Assembly: GCF_000597865.1 (NCBI RefSeq)
Contig: NZ_CP007452.1
Coordinates: forward strand, 1,371,183 to 1,435,182
Direction of reading: 5' to 3'
Source of the DNA: Peptoclostridium acidaminophilum DSM 3953
Lineage (GTDB): Bacteria; Bacillota; Clostridia; Peptostreptococcales; Peptostreptococcaceae
DNA: 64,000 bases
Made by a program: the position numbers and the translations under genes. Below the pieces are notes generated by a model, which worked only from the letters and a program-made list of their open reading frames with translations, ran no database searches and was not told where the DNA came from. Shown in pieces: positions 34,474 through 43,706 of the stretch. Each line of letters starts with the position of its first letter. Position 1 is the stretch's first letter.

Positions 34474-35097
34474 CTATTTCTTGTATCTCTTGTCGAGTTC
34501 TCTTTTTATGTCGTCTATTTCTATCCCCATATGCACCATCAGTACAAGCAGGTGGTAGACAAGGTCGGATATCTCGTATACAGTTTCGCCCTTGTCGCTG
34601 TTTTTTGCCCCTATTATGACTTCGCTTGCTTCCTCTCCGACCTTTTTGAGTATCTTGTCTATACCCTTGTCAAACAGGTAATTTGTGTACGAACCGTCCA
34701 CCGGATTTTCTTTTCTCTCCGTTATCAGCTCATACACCCTGCCCATAATGCCGGCTTCAACAGGCGCCTCGTCGCTTTCAACCAGCTTGTTGAAGAAACA
34801 CGACTTGCTTCCCGTATGACAGGCTGGGCCAATCTGCTCAACCTGAACAAGTATCGAATCTGCATCGCAGTCAAAATACATATTTTTGACATTCTGGAAA
34901 TTGCCTGATGTCTCGCCCTTGTTCCAGAGTGACTGCCTGCTTCTGCTGTAAAACCATGTGCGCCCTGTTTCAACAGTCTTTTTGAGTGACTCGCTGTTCA
35001 TGTAGGCAAGCATAAGCACATCACCGGTGTTGAAATCCTGTACTATTGCAGGTACTAGTCCGTTTGCATCGTATTTTATATCTTTTAGTATGTCCAT
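34474..35097 (-). CDS. hisI: Bifunctional HisIE (phosphoribosyl-AMP cyclohydrolase / phosphoribosyl-ATP pyrophosphatase)
   Basis: Catalyses steps 2 and 3 of histidine synthesis. The N-terminal HisI half has the zinc/magnesium site [29 protein letters not shown]. The C-terminal HisE half (from about residue 115) has [31 protein letters not shown]. The length of 207 residues is right for the fusion. The ATG at 35097 has a GGAGTGG site that lies in the last codons of hisF. Last gene of the operon. Confidence 0.96.
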   Translation of the reverse strand: MDILKDIKYDANGLVPAIVQDFNTGDVLMLAYMNSESLKKTVETGRTWFYSRSRQSLWNKGETSGNFQNVKNMYFDCDADSILVQVEQIGPACHTGSKSCFFNKLVESDEAPVEAGIMGRVYELITERKENPVDGSYTNYLFDKGIDKILKKVGEEASEVIIGAKNSDKGETVYEISDLVYHLLVLMVHMGIEIDDIKRELDKRYKK

Positions 35098-35099
35098 AA

Positions 35100-35867
35100 T
35101 TACCACTCCATTCTCACGGGTATGCCTTGCTCATTAAGATAGCTTTTTAGCTTTGGAATCTCAATCTCCTTGAAGTGGAAAACTGAGGCTGCAAGCGCTG
35201 CATCTGCCTTGCCCTTAGTCAGCACCTCGCTGAAATCCTCAAGCTTTCCTGCGCCGCCTGATGCGACTATAGGCACATTGACAAGACTCGAGACTGTACT
35301 TGTAAGCTCTATGTCGTATCCGTTCTTAACTCCATCTGCATCTATACTGTTTAAGACTATCTCGCCGGCTCCAAGCCTGACGCCTTCCTTTGCCCACTCG
35401 ATGGCGTCCATGCCCGTATCTAACCTGCCGCCGTTGATGAATACATTCCATCTTCCGCTTTCAGGCATCTTCTTGGCGTCTATGGAAAGTACGACGCATT
35501 GTGCTCCGAATCTAAGCGCCGCCTCTGTTATAAGCTTTGGATTTTTCACTGCCGGAGTGTTTATTGAAATCTTGTCGGCTCCTGCCCTGAGTATCTCCTT
35601 GAAATCTTCAACCGTGCTTATGCCGCCGCCCACGGTGAAAGGGATGAATATCTCGTTGGCTGTTTTTTTGACAACATCAATCATGAGCTTTCTGCCCTCA
35701 TGCGAAGCTGTTATGTCGTAAAACACAAGCTCATCGGCGCCCTGCTCGTTATAGTATTTTGCAAGCTCTACCGGATCGTCAACCTCTCTTATATCCTTAA
35801 ACTTTGTGCCCTTTACAACCCTTCCGTCTCTTACGTCAAGGCATGGCACTATCCTTTTAGTCAGCAT
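35100..35867 (-). CDS. hisF: Imidazole glycerol phosphate synthase cyclase subunit HisF
   Basis: A (beta-alpha)8 barrel of 255 residues that, with HisH, turns PRFAR and ammonia into IGP and AICAR. Catalytic Asp11 ([14 protein letters not shown]) and Asp in [14 protein letters not shown] are present, as are the phosphate loops GGGIST and [11 protein letters not shown]. It sits between hisA and hisI with short gaps. Confidence 0.97.
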   Translation of the reverse strand: MLTKRIVPCLDVRDGRVVKGTKFKDIREVDDPVELAKYYNEQGADELVFYDITASHEGRKLMIDVVKKTANEIFIPFTVGGGISTVEDFKEILRAGADKISINTPAVKNPKLITEAALRFGAQCVVLSIDAKKMPESGRWNVFINGGRLDTGMDAIEWAKEGVRLGAGEIVLNSIDADGVKNGYDIELTSTVSSLVNVPIVASGGAGKLEDFSEVLTKGKADAALAASVFHFKEIEIPKLKSYLNEQGIPVRMEW

Positions 35868-35882
35868 CTGCTCATCTCCCTG

Positions 35883-36590
35883 TTAAAGGTTTTTTAAATC
35901 TTCAAAATCAATGGCCCCACTGTAGAGAGCCTTGCCTACGATTGCCCCGTCAACTCCCATGGCGGCAAGCCTTTTTATGTCATCTATGCTGCTGATTCCT
36001 CCAGAAGCTATTATTTCAAGTGTGGTATTTTGCTTAAGTTCGCCATACACTTCAAAGTTTGGACCACTCATCATGCCGTCTTTAGAAATATCAGTATATA
36101 TTACAGTTTTAACGCCCGCCAGGGAAAGCTCCTTTGCAAGCTCGAGCGAATCTATAGAGCTCACTTCCTCCCAGCCCTCTACGGCAACCTTACCGTCCTT
36201 GGCATCGATTCCCACGACTATCTTATCTCCGTATTCCTTTACAAGCTCATCAAGCAATCCCCTGTCCTTGACGGCCATTGTTCCGATTATGACACGCCTC
36301 ACTCCTGCTGAAAGCAGCAACTCCACAGTCTGCTTGCTTCTTATTCCGCCTCCTATTTGCACGGGGATGTCAACACTCTTTGCAATCTCCCTTATCACTT
36401 CAAGATTCTTGGGAACCCCTTCGAGTGCGCCGTCAAGATCCACTATGTGTATGTATCCGGCGCCCTTTCCCTTCCACAAGGCTGCGGCCTCGGCTGGATT
36501 CTCATAGTATACTGTTATATCGTCGAATTTTCCCTGCCTCAGGCGCACGCACCTGCCGTCCTTTATGTCTATTGCAGGATATATCATCAT
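35883..36590 (-). CDS. hisA: ProFAR isomerase HisA
   Basis: Isomerises the aminoaldose ProFAR to the aminoketose PRFAR. The 235-residue barrel has the catalytic Asp in YPAIDIKDGRCVRLRQG, a second Asp in TDISKDGMMSGPNF, and phosphate motifs GGGIRS and ASGGISSIDD. It overlaps the hisH stop by 4 bp, so translation is coupled. Confidence 0.97.
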   Translation of the reverse strand: MMIYPAIDIKDGRCVRLRQGKFDDITVYYENPAEAAALWKGKGAGYIHIVDLDGALEGVPKNLEVIREIAKSVDIPVQIGGGIRSKQTVELLLSAGVRRVIIGTMAVKDRGLLDELVKEYGDKIVVGIDAKDGKVAVEGWEEVSSIDSLELAKELSLAGVKTVIYTDISKDGMMSGPNFEVYGELKQNTTLEIIASGGISSIDDIKRLAAMGVDGAIVGKALYSGAIDFEDLKNL

Positions 36591-37192
36591 AGCACCATCT
36601 CCCCAAACGCCTTGAGTATTTTAAGTCCCGTCTTTCCGCTTTTTTCAGGGTGAAACTGTATGCCGTAGATATTCCCCCTGGCAACTATTGCTGGAAAATC
36701 CACTCCATATTCACAAGAGCATACCACATGGTCGTCTCCCGGCGCAGCGTAATATGAGTGCACGAAGTATACGAATTCACCTTCGCTTATATACTTGACT
36801 ATCGGATCGTTTTTCCTTATCTTAAGGCTGTTCCAGCCCATATGAGGTATTTTCAGGTCCTTCATTTCAAACTTGACTACATCGCCCTTTAAGAGTCCCA
36901 GACCGTCCCATTCCCCATCCTCAAAGCCCTTCTCGTATAGAAGCTGCATTCCAAGGCATATCCCTATTATTGGAGTCCCTTTTGCTGCCGCCTCCCTTAT
37001 TGTTTCATCCAGGCCCGTTCTCTTTAGATTGTCCATAGCATCCTTGAAAGCGCCCACGCCCGGAAGTATTATCCCTTTAGCGGAGAGTATCTCCCCTTTG
37101 TCTTCTGTGACAATCGAACTAAAGCCCAGCCTCTTAAGGCCGTTGTCTATGCTGTTGAGGTTTCCCACCCCATAATCAACTATAGCTATCAA
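36587..37192 (-). CDS. hisH: Imidazole glycerol phosphate synthase glutamine amidotransferase HisH
   Basis: A class I glutaminase of 201 residues that delivers ammonia to HisF. The nucleophilic Cys is in GICLGMQLLYE, and the His-Glu pair is in YGIQFHPEKSG. It begins MIAIVDYGVGNLNSI, the standard start. It directly follows hisB (stop and start adjacent). Confidence 0.97.
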   Translation of the reverse strand: MIAIVDYGVGNLNSIDNGLKRLGFSSIVTEDKGEILSAKGIILPGVGAFKDAMDNLKRTGLDETIREAAAKGTPIIGICLGMQLLYEKGFEDGEWDGLGLLKGDVVKFEMKDLKIPHMGWNSLKIRKNDPIVKYISEGEFVYFVHSYYAAPGDDHVVCSCEYGVDFPAIVARGNIYGIQFHPEKSGKTGLKILKAFGEMVL

Positions 37193-37777
37193 CTATATCA
37201 CTCCTTTTGTGGACATTACTCCGCTTATTCTTTGGTCTACTGAAACTGCTTGCGAAATTGCTCTGGAGAGCGATTTGAATATGGCCTCAATTATGTGATG
37301 GGTGTTTTCACCCCTTATAACGTCTATGTGTATATTGCAGGCAAGGCTGTTTGAAAATCCAGTCAGGAACTCCTTTACAAGCTCCGTATCGAAGCTGCCG
37401 ACCTTGTCCCTTTCAAACTTATAGTCGAAGGCCAGGTAGGGCCTCCCTCCAAGATCTACAACACTCCTTGCAAGCGTCTCGTCCATTGGCACATATGAAT
37501 GTCCGTATCTTACTATGCCCCTTTTTTCTCCGAGCGCCTCTGCAAAGGCCTGGCCGAGAGTTATCCCAATATCTTCAACCGTGTGGTGGTCGTCGACATC
37601 CGTGTCTCCCTTTACCTGTATATCCAAATCAAAAAGCCCATGCTTGGCAAACAGCGTCATCATATGATTGAAAAAACCCACACCGGTGTCAATGCTTGAT
37701 TTGCCGCTGCCGTCAACATTCAATCTGATTTCTATGTTCGTCTCAAGAGTGTTTCTGGATTTTGCGATTTTTCTCAA
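37193..37777 (-). CDS. hisB: Imidazoleglycerol-phosphate dehydratase HisB
   Basis: Monofunctional dehydratase of 194 residues with the manganese-binding repeats GVGFFNHMMTLFAKH, DVDDHHTVEDIGITLG and the second half FLTGFSNSLACNIHID...NTHHIIEAIFKSLSRA. No phosphatase domain is fused, and no separate histidinol-phosphatase or hisC gene is in this operon, so these steps must be encoded elsewhere. Confidence 0.97.
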   Translation of the reverse strand: MRKIAKSRNTLETNIEIRLNVDGSGKSSIDTGVGFFNHMMTLFAKHGLFDLDIQVKGDTDVDDHHTVEDIGITLGQAFAEALGEKRGIVRYGHSYVPMDETLARSVVDLGGRPYLAFDYKFERDKVGSFDTELVKEFLTGFSNSLACNIHIDVIRGENTHHIIEAIFKSLSRAISQAVSVDQRISGVMSTKGVI

Positions 37778-37793
37778 ATCTGTTCCTCCTTTG

Positions 37794-39083
37794 CTACTCG
37801 AATCTCACCTTTATGGAATTGGCGTGCGCATCAAGCCCTTCTTCCAAGGCAATCTTTATGATGTCATCCTTTGATTTTTCAAGTGAAGCCCTGTCATAAT
37901 ATATAAGGCTTGATTTCTTGACGAAGTCGTCCACTCCAAGCGGCGAAAAGAATCTGGCGGTTCCGCCCGTAGGAAGCGTGTGGTTTGGCCCTGCATAGTA
38001 ATCGCCCAGCGGCTCAGGTGAATACTCGCCTACAAATATGGCTCCCGCATTTTTTATTGCACCTACTACTGAGAACGGCTCCCTGACTACAAGCTCGAGG
38101 TGCTCTGGCGCTATCCCGTTGGCGAATTCAATAGCTTCATCTATGCTCTCGACAACAAGTATGGCTGCATAGCTCCTTAGGGCTTTTTCTGTTATGGCTT
38201 TTCGGCTTAGTCCTTCAAGCTGGATTTCAAGTTCTTTGAGAGTGGCCTGTGCCACCTCTTTTGAAGTGGTTATGAGTATTGAGGATGCAAGTGTGTCGTG
38301 CTCCGCCTGCGAAAGCATGTCGGCAGCAACAAATCTGGGATTTGCGCTCTCGTCAGCGATTATCAGCACCTCGCTGGGACCCGCTATCATGTCTATGTCT
38401 ACCCTTCCAAACACCATGCGCTTTGCAGTGGCTACATATATGTTTCCCGGACCCACTATCTTGTCAACCTTGCCTATTGTCTCAGTGCCGTATGCAAGCG
38501 CTGCTACGGCCTGCGCACCGCCTATGCTGTACACCCTGTCGACTCCTGCTATCCTGGCGGCCGCCAGTATGTTCTTGTTTATGCCTCCCTGTGATGACGG
38601 CGGCGTCACCATTATGATCTCCTTCACGCCGGCCACCTTTGCAGGTATTGCATTCATAAGCACCGAGGATGGGTATGCCGCTGTTCCCCCCGGAACATAT
38701 ATTCCAACCCTTTCAAGGGGATTATAGAGCTGCCCCAGCATTATGCCCTTTTGATTGTTCGTAATCCACGATTCCTTGAGCTGCCTTTTGTGATAATCCC
38801 ATATTCTCTCTTTTGCATTTTCAAGCGCTGATATGAAGTCTTTGTCGCATGAATTGTAAGCCTGCTCTATTTCATCGCTTCCAACCTCGAAATTTTCAAG
38901 CCCTACGCCGTCGAATTTCAGAGTGTAGCTTCTGACAGCCCTGTCGCCGTGGCCTTCTACATCAGCCAAAATCTTCTCCACGGCCTCTGTTATGCTCTTT
39001 GACTCCTTGTCGCCTCTTTCGATTATTCCCTTCAGCACATCGTATTTCGAGGTTTCCTTGCTCAAATCAATAATATTTATCAC
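37794..39083 (-). CDS. hisD: Histidinol dehydrogenase HisD
   Basis: NAD- and zinc-dependent enzyme for the last two oxidations to histidine, 429 residues. Conserved segments include PGGTAAYPSSVLMNAIPAKVAGV, VGPGNIYVATAKRMVFG, IAGPSEVLIIADESANP and the zinc ligands in AEHLELVVREP and GPNHTLPTGGTARFFSPLGVDDF. It follows hisG with a 1-bp gap. Confidence 0.97.
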   Translation of the reverse strand: MINIIDLSKETSKYDVLKGIIERGDKESKSITEAVEKILADVEGHGDRAVRSYTLKFDGVGLENFEVGSDEIEQAYNSCDKDFISALENAKERIWDYHKRQLKESWITNNQKGIMLGQLYNPLERVGIYVPGGTAAYPSSVLMNAIPAKVAGVKEIIMVTPPSSQGGINKNILAAARIAGVDRVYSIGGAQAVAALAYGTETIGKVDKIVGPGNIYVATAKRMVFGRVDIDMIAGPSEVLIIADESANPRFVAADMLSQAEHDTLASSILITTSKEVAQATLKELEIQLEGLSRKAITEKALRSYAAILVVESIDEAIEFANGIAPEHLELVVREPFSVVGAIKNAGAIFVGEYSPEPLGDYYAGPNHTLPTGGTARFFSPLGVDDFVKKSSLIYYDRASLEKSKDDIIKIALEEGLDAHANSIKVRFE

Positions 39084-39084
39084 G

Positions 39085-39723
39085 TTAAGCCTCCTCTTTT
39101 ATTACATCTTTTATGCCTTCGATTATTGCTTTTATTTTTGTATTCTTAGTCTTGAAACTCACCTTGTTTACTACGACCCTGGCGCTTACATTGTACATAT
39201 CCTCTATGACCTCAAGTCCGTTTTCCTTTAAGGTGCTTCCCGTTTCAACTATGTCAACAATCACGTCAGAAAGCCCTACAAGCGGCGCCAGTTCGACAGA
39301 CCCATTGAGCTTTATTACGTCTATCTGCCTGCCCTTGCTCATAAAGTAGCCTTGAGCCACCCGGGGATACTTTGTTGCGACCCTGAGCATGCCCTGCATT
39401 TTTTCAGGCTGAAAACTCTCTGGAGCAGCCACTGAAAACTTGCATTTGCCAAAGCCAAGATCTAGTATCTCGTAGAGGTCTCTCTCCTCCTCCATTATGG
39501 TATCCTTGCCCACTATGCCAATGTCCGCAGCGCCTCTTTCCACATATATCGGCACATCCTGCGCCTTGACAAGTATGAATCTGATACCCTTTTCCTCGTT
39601 TTCAAAAACCAGCTTTCTCGATTTCTTCTCGAAATCGCTGCAGTCGTAGCCAATCTTTTTAAATATTTCATACCCCTTTTCGGCAAGTCTTCCCTTTCCG
39701 AGGGCAACGTTTATATATTCCAT
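39085..39723 (-). CDS. hisG: ATP phosphoribosyltransferase catalytic subunit HisG (short form)
   Basis: First committed enzyme of histidine synthesis. The 212-residue length marks the short form, which lacks the regulatory C-terminal domain and needs HisZ. The MALGKGRLAEKGYEIFKK-like start, GAADIGIVGKDTI and the PRPP loop IVDIVETGSTLKENGLEVI are present. It lies directly behind hisZ, its partner. Confidence 0.96.
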   Translation of the reverse strand: MEYINVALGKGRLAEKGYEIFKKIGYDCSDFEKKSRKLVFENEEKGIRFILVKAQDVPIYVERGAADIGIVGKDTIMEEERDLYEILDLGFGKCKFSVAAPESFQPEKMQGMLRVATKYPRVAQGYFMSKGRQIDVIKLNGSVELAPLVGLSDVIVDIVETGSTLKENGLEVIEDMYNVSARVVVNKVSFKTKNTKIKAIIEGIKDVIKEEA

Positions 39724-39738
39724 GAATGCTCTCCTATC

Positions 39739-41010
39739 CTATTTCAAAGTTGTACACCTTTTTTCAAATTCCTCAACGCTGAGTTCCTCTTTTTCCTGCG
39801 TAGCCACATCTATTATGCTGGCGCTCTCGCCTTCGCAAATCACTAGCTTCCTTATCCCTGTTTCACGGGCATAATCCATATGGTAGCCGTAGCCCTTTAA
39901 AAAATCCGTTTCTATGACCATTTCACGCTCTCTTAGCAAGTCGGACGCCTTTATTATTCTCTTTCTGTTCTTGTCCGAATATACAAGGAGGTAATCAGTG
40001 CTGACAGCTTCGCTTGTATCAAGCCCCAGCTTTTTAAGTCCTGTTATAAGCTCGTCTACATCCATGCCAAAGCCTGTTGCCGGAATGTAGTGCCCGTAGC
40101 TTTCTGTAAGCTTGTCATACCTTCCGCCGCTCAGTATTATCTTGCCGTAGTTCGACATATAACCCTTGAATATCACTCCCGTGTAGTAATCCAGGTGGTT
40201 TATAAGGCCAAGGTCTATAGAAATATAGTCTTCATACCCATAGTCCAGGAGTATATGATATACCTGCTCAAGATTTTCTATCGCACTTTCCATCTCCCTG
40301 TTGAGACATATAGATTTGGCTTCCTTTATAACCTGCTCTGTATTCCCATAAAGCTCCGGTATTTTTATTATTACCTCTTTTACTCTATCTTCAATATCAT
40401 TGAACATAAGAAATTTTTCAAGTTCCACAAAATTCTTATTTTCTATTATCGTTTTAAGCCTTTCTCTGTCGGCTGGGGAAATATCTATTTCATCCATTAG
40501 CCCCTTAAAAAAGCTTGACTGTCCTATGTCGATTTGGAATTTCTCAATGCCACATGAAAGCAGAGTCTTGATTGCTATATTTATTACCTCTGCATCGGCG
40601 TCCGGATTTTGATTTCCGAAATACTCAACTCCCGCCTGAGTGAACTCCTTCTTGCCTTCAGAGTCCTTTGCATCCATTCGAAATACTTTTGATACATAAA
40701 AAAGCTTCAGATAGTCCTTTATTCTTTTTCTGTTGTTTACGGCCATTCTTGCTATGGGGATTGTCAGGTCCGGCCTTAAGACCAGCACGTCCCCTTTTGT
40801 ATCTATGAGCTTGAAAAGCTCCTCTTTTTTTATCGTTCCAGGACTTTGAACAAAAAAATCATAATATTCGAAGACAGGTGTGGAAATCTGTTTGTAAGCA
40901 TAGCTTCTGAATATTTTCTTGAAGTTCCTTACTATGCTTTCCTTAGTCTGAAAAAACTCATAAAATTCATCTTTTGCTCCCTGTGGGACTTTATAGAATA
41001 TGTTAACCAT
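39739..41010 (-). CDS. hisZ: ATP phosphoribosyltransferase regulatory subunit HisZ
   Basis: A paralogue of histidyl-tRNA synthetase without aminoacylation activity that forms an octamer with short HisG and confers histidine feedback control. The class II synthetase core is visible (motif 2-like VLVLRPDLTIPIARM, FYVSKVFRMDAKD), with GGRYDKLTESYG further on. The length of 423 residues is typical. GGAGGTAGGTC precedes the ATG. First gene of the his operon. Confidence 0.95.
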   Translation of the reverse strand: MVNIFYKVPQGAKDEFYEFFQTKESIVRNFKKIFRSYAYKQISTPVFEYYDFFVQSPGTIKKEELFKLIDTKGDVLVLRPDLTIPIARMAVNNRKRIKDYLKLFYVSKVFRMDAKDSEGKKEFTQAGVEYFGNQNPDADAEVINIAIKTLLSCGIEKFQIDIGQSSFFKGLMDEIDISPADRERLKTIIENKNFVELEKFLMFNDIEDRVKEVIIKIPELYGNTEQVIKEAKSICLNREMESAIENLEQVYHILLDYGYEDYISIDLGLINHLDYYTGVIFKGYMSNYGKIILSGGRYDKLTESYGHYIPATGFGMDVDELITGLKKLGLDTSEAVSTDYLLVYSDKNRKRIIKASDLLREREMVIETDFLKGYGYHMDYARETGIRKLVICEGESASIIDVATQEKEELSVEEFEKRCTTLK

Positions 41011-41032
41011 GACCTACCTCCGTTTGCTTTAT

Positions 41033-41060
41033 CGATTTAACGCTTTACCACGTTAAATCG
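41033..41060. promoter_or_regulatory. Palindromic operator of the his operon
   Basis: CGATTTAACG-N8-CGTTAAATCG, a perfect 10+10 inverted repeat. It lies just downstream of the predicted -10, covering about +5 to +32, and 23 bp before the hisZ start. There is no T-run, so it is not a terminator. The neighbouring TrpR-like gene is the obvious candidate for the protein that binds it. Confidence 0.7.
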
Positions 41061-41071
41061 CTACATCATAA

Positions 41072-41100
41072 ATTTTACTACGTCTTCAGCCTGTTGTAAA
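41072..41100 (-). promoter_or_regulatory. his operon promoter
   Basis: -35 TTTACA (plus 41095-41100), 17-bp spacer, -10 TAAAAT (plus 41072-41077); each box differs from consensus at one base. Confidence 0.7.
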
Positions 41101-41115
41101 TATCCAAATGAAAAA

Positions 41116-41472
41116 TTAAACAAAAAAAGGCCAGAGGCCTTTTATTCTTTTTTTCTTTTTTTCCTTTTTCTCTATGTCGATGTATCCGAGCCTGTCCAGA
41201 ATCAGCCTGTATCCACCCGCTCCATAAAAGAGGCATTTGCTTATCCTGCTTATAGTGGCAGTGCTGGCTCCAGTTTCCTCTTCTATCTCGCTGTATGTCT
41301 TGTTTAGCTTGAGCAGCTTGGCAACCTGGAGTCTTTGAGAAATTGATTGAATTTCCTTTATAGTGCATATATCCTCGAAAAACATATAGCATTCTTTCTC
41401 TGTTTCGAGTTCCAGCACAGCTTTGAAGAATTCATCTATATCCTTACTTTTAATATTGCTGTTATATGACAC
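41116..41472 (-). CDS. TrpR-related YerC/YecD family regulator, probable HisR
   Basis: A 118-residue protein of the YerC/YecD TrpR-like family, which comparative genomics links to histidine genes in Firmicutes. The TrpR-type HTH is visible: EIQSISQRLQVAKLLKLNKTYSEIEEETGASTATISRISK, with FYGAGGYRLILDRLG after it. The end is an unusual lysine-rich tail plus IKGLWPFFV, the latter encoded by the terminator hairpin. GTG start with GGGAGGAG. It lies directly upstream of the his operon on the same strand but has its own promoter and terminator. Confidence 0.88.
   Translation of the reverse strand: MSYNSNIKSKDIDEFFKAVLELETEKECYMFFEDICTIKEIQSISQRLQVAKLLKLNKTYSEIEEETGASTATISRISKCLFYGAGGYRLILDRLGYIDIEKKEKKKKRIKGLWPFFV
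41125..41143 (-). terminator. Terminator overlapping the end of the hisR-like gene
   Basis: AAAAGGCC-TCT-GGCCTTTT with a further T-run on the minus strand lies within the last ten codons of the regulator gene. It should end most transcripts before the his promoter. Confidence 0.75.
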
Positions 41473-41533
41473 TTATACTCCTCCCTTAACCACACATTAT
41501 TCGAGTTGCCTTCCACGTCCAATGCTTTAGTTA

Positions 41534-41562
41534 ATTATAGCACTAAACCGATATTCGGGCAA
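41534..41562 (-). promoter_or_regulatory. Promoter of the hisR-like gene
   Basis: -35 TTGCCC (plus 41557-41562), 17-bp spacer, extended -10 TGCTATAAT (TATAAT at plus 41534-41539). Strong match, about 60 nt before the GTG start. Confidence 0.7.
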
Positions 41563-41606
41563 TGTTTTCAATCAAGCATATCATTCATATCATCGTCTTA
41601 AAGGTC

Positions 41607-43706
41607 TTAGTCTCTTTTTAGGATTGGCCTGAATCCGCGTTCGACACTAAAACCCTCTTCGACTTCATTTTCCTCCATGGATATGCTGCAAAACATTTCC
41701 TGGCTGTTTAAAGCTTCCTTTCCCCTCCTGTCTATTTTTTTGTATGTGCCGTCGTTTCTCATGACCCTTGCCTTCATGGTGTCACTTAGCGATACGTCTA
41801 GTATCCTTTTTATTTTCCGCTTATTTTCCCTGTCTTCTACAGGAAACAAAAGCTCTACTCTTCTTGTAAGATTCCTTGGCATCCAGTCTGCGCTTGAGAG
41901 GAATATCAGTTCGTTGCCACAGTTATGGAAGTAGAAAATCCTGCTGTGCTCTAAAAATCTGCCGACTATGCTAATCACCCTTATGTTTTCGCTCAGGTCC
42001 TTTACTTCAGGCCTCAGGCAGCACACACCCCTTATTATTAGGTCGATCTTGACGCCGGCACAGGAGGCTTCGTAAAGGGCATCGATGATGCTTTTGTCCA
42101 CAAGGGAGTTCATCTTGGCTATAATCCTTCCCTTTTCACCCGCTCTGGCATTTTTTGTCTCGCCCTTTATGTATCTAAGGAACGTCTGGTCCAAGCCGGG
42201 TGAAATGTCGACCTTGTAAAAATCGTGGTTTTTAGAGCTTCCGGAGAGCATGTTAAACAGCGTAGATGCATCCTCTCCAAAAAACGGATTCGACGTAAAA
42301 ATTCCAATGTCTGTATATAGTCTGGCCGTTGAATCATTGTAATTGCCAGTACCCATATGGACATACCTTTTTATCCCATCCTCTTCCCTTCTAACTATGA
42401 GCAGTATCTTGCAGTGTGTCTTGAGCCCTACAAGACCGTATATAACATGGCAGCCCGCCTGCTCGAGCTGCTTGCCCCATTTTATGTTGTTTTCCTCGTC
42501 GAATCTCGCCTTGATTTCAAGTATTACTGTAACCTGCTTTCCATTCTCCGCAGCTCTCGAAAGAGCCTTCACTATTGGAGAGTTGCCGCTGACCCTGTAG
42601 AGTGTCTGCTTTATTGCAAGCACGTTCGGGTCGTCCGCAGCCTTTTCAACAAGCTCCACTACATGCTCGAAGGAGTCGTATGGATGGTGTAGCATGATAT
42701 CGTTTTCGGATATGGCATCGAAAATGTCCTCGTATTCCGAAAATATTGCAAGCCTTTGAGGCTTGTACACAGGATATTTGAGTTCAGGTTCGCCAAGCTC
42801 GCCCGAGAATTTCATTAGGAATGTCAGGTCTATCGGTCCGCCGATTTCAAAAATGCCCTCCTTGGGCACTTCCATTTCTGACACGAGCACATCAAGCAGC
42901 TCGTCTTCTAGTCCCCTTTCATACTCGAGCCTCACAACATTTCCCCATTTTCTCTGCTTTAGCGATTCCTCAATGGCCTCTAGAAGATCTTCCGCTCCTT
43001 CCTCGTCTACACTCAGGTCGCCGTTTCTGGTTATCCTGTAGCAACCCATATGTAATATTTCATGTCCCTCGAATAAAAATCCCATATGGTGCTTTATTAT
43101 CTCCTCAAGGAGTATGTAGGCTCTTCCCTTGCTGCGTGGCAGCTCTATGTATCTAGGCAACACCGACGGCACCTGGACCGTGCCAAATGTTGTTCCTCCC
43201 TTTTCATCTTCAAAAAGTATCCCTATGTTGAGACTTTTATTGAGAAGTGTGGGAAACGGCCTGCTCTGGTCAACAACCATCGGCGTAAGCACGGGATATA
43301 CAGTTTCCCTGTAATAGGCGTCGATAAAGCTCCTTTGGTTTTCATCGAGCTCATAATAATCGAGGAAATCTGTGCCATTTCTGCGCAGCGTTGGTATTAT
43401 TGATCGGCCCATGCAGTTGTACTCTGAATAAAGCTGCTTTTTGACCCGTTCGCTTATTACCTTTATCTGCTCTGTTGGAGTAAGGCCTGCTATATCGGGA
43501 ATTTTAAAGCCTGCATTCACCTGATCCCACAGCGAAGCCACCCTTACCATGAAGAATTCATCCAGGTTGGAGCTGGTTATCGCCAGGAATTTCAACCTTT
43601 CAGCCAGTGGATTGTTTCTGTCCTGAGCCTCCTGAAGCACCCTCCTGTTGAATTCAAGCCAGCCAACCTCCCTGTTTATATAGTTTTCATAAGTACTATT
43701 CCTCAA
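41607..43706 (-). CDS. ppk1: Polyphosphate kinase 1
   Basis: Ppk1 reversibly transfers the gamma phosphate of ATP to polyphosphate. The 699-residue protein has the N domain (REVGWLEFNRRVLQEAQDR), the head domain, and two phospholipase D-like C domains. The autophosphorylated His is in HMGTGNYNDSTARLYTDIG and the second conserved His in FLEHSRIFYFHNCG. The TTG at 43706 is preferred, as AGAGGTGA precedes it; it overlaps the end of the upstream Ppx-like gene by 11 bp, so the two are translationally coupled. Confidence 0.95.
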   Translation of the reverse strand: MRNSTYENYINREVGWLEFNRRVLQEAQDRNNPLAERLKFLAITSSNLDEFFMVRVASLWDQVNAGFKIPDIAGLTPTEQIKVISERVKKQLYSEYNCMGRSIIPTLRRNGTDFLDYYELDENQRSFIDAYYRETVYPVLTPMVVDQSRPFPTLLNKSLNIGILFEDEKGGTTFGTVQVPSVLPRYIELPRSKGRAYILLEEIIKHHMGFLFEGHEILHMGCYRITRNGDLSVDEEGAEDLLEAIEESLKQRKWGNVVRLEYERGLEDELLDVLVSEMEVPKEGIFEIGGPIDLTFLMKFSGELGEPELKYPVYKPQRLAIFSEYEDIFDAISENDIMLHHPYDSFEHVVELVEKAADDPNVLAIKQTLYRVSGNSPIVKALSRAAENGKQVTVILEIKARFDEENNIKWGKQLEQAGCHVIYGLVGLKTHCKILLIVRREEDGIKRYVHMGTGNYNDSTARLYTDIGIFTSNPFFGEDASTLFNMLSGSSKNHDFYKVDISPGLDQTFLRYIKGETKNARAGEKGRIIAKMNSLVDKSIIDALYEASCAGVKIDLIIRGVCCLRPEVKDLSENIRVISIVGRFLEHSRIFYFHNCGNELIFLSSADWMPRNLTRRVELLFPVEDRENKRKIKRILDVSLSDTMKARVMRNDGTYKKIDRRGKEALNSQEMFCSISMEENEVEEGFSVERGFRPILKRD

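Noticed and set aside
41011-41115. T-box riboswitch or attenuator for the his operon
   Set aside because: The leader between the promoter and hisZ is too short (about 55 nt) and lacks the T-box sequence; the palindrome has no T-run.
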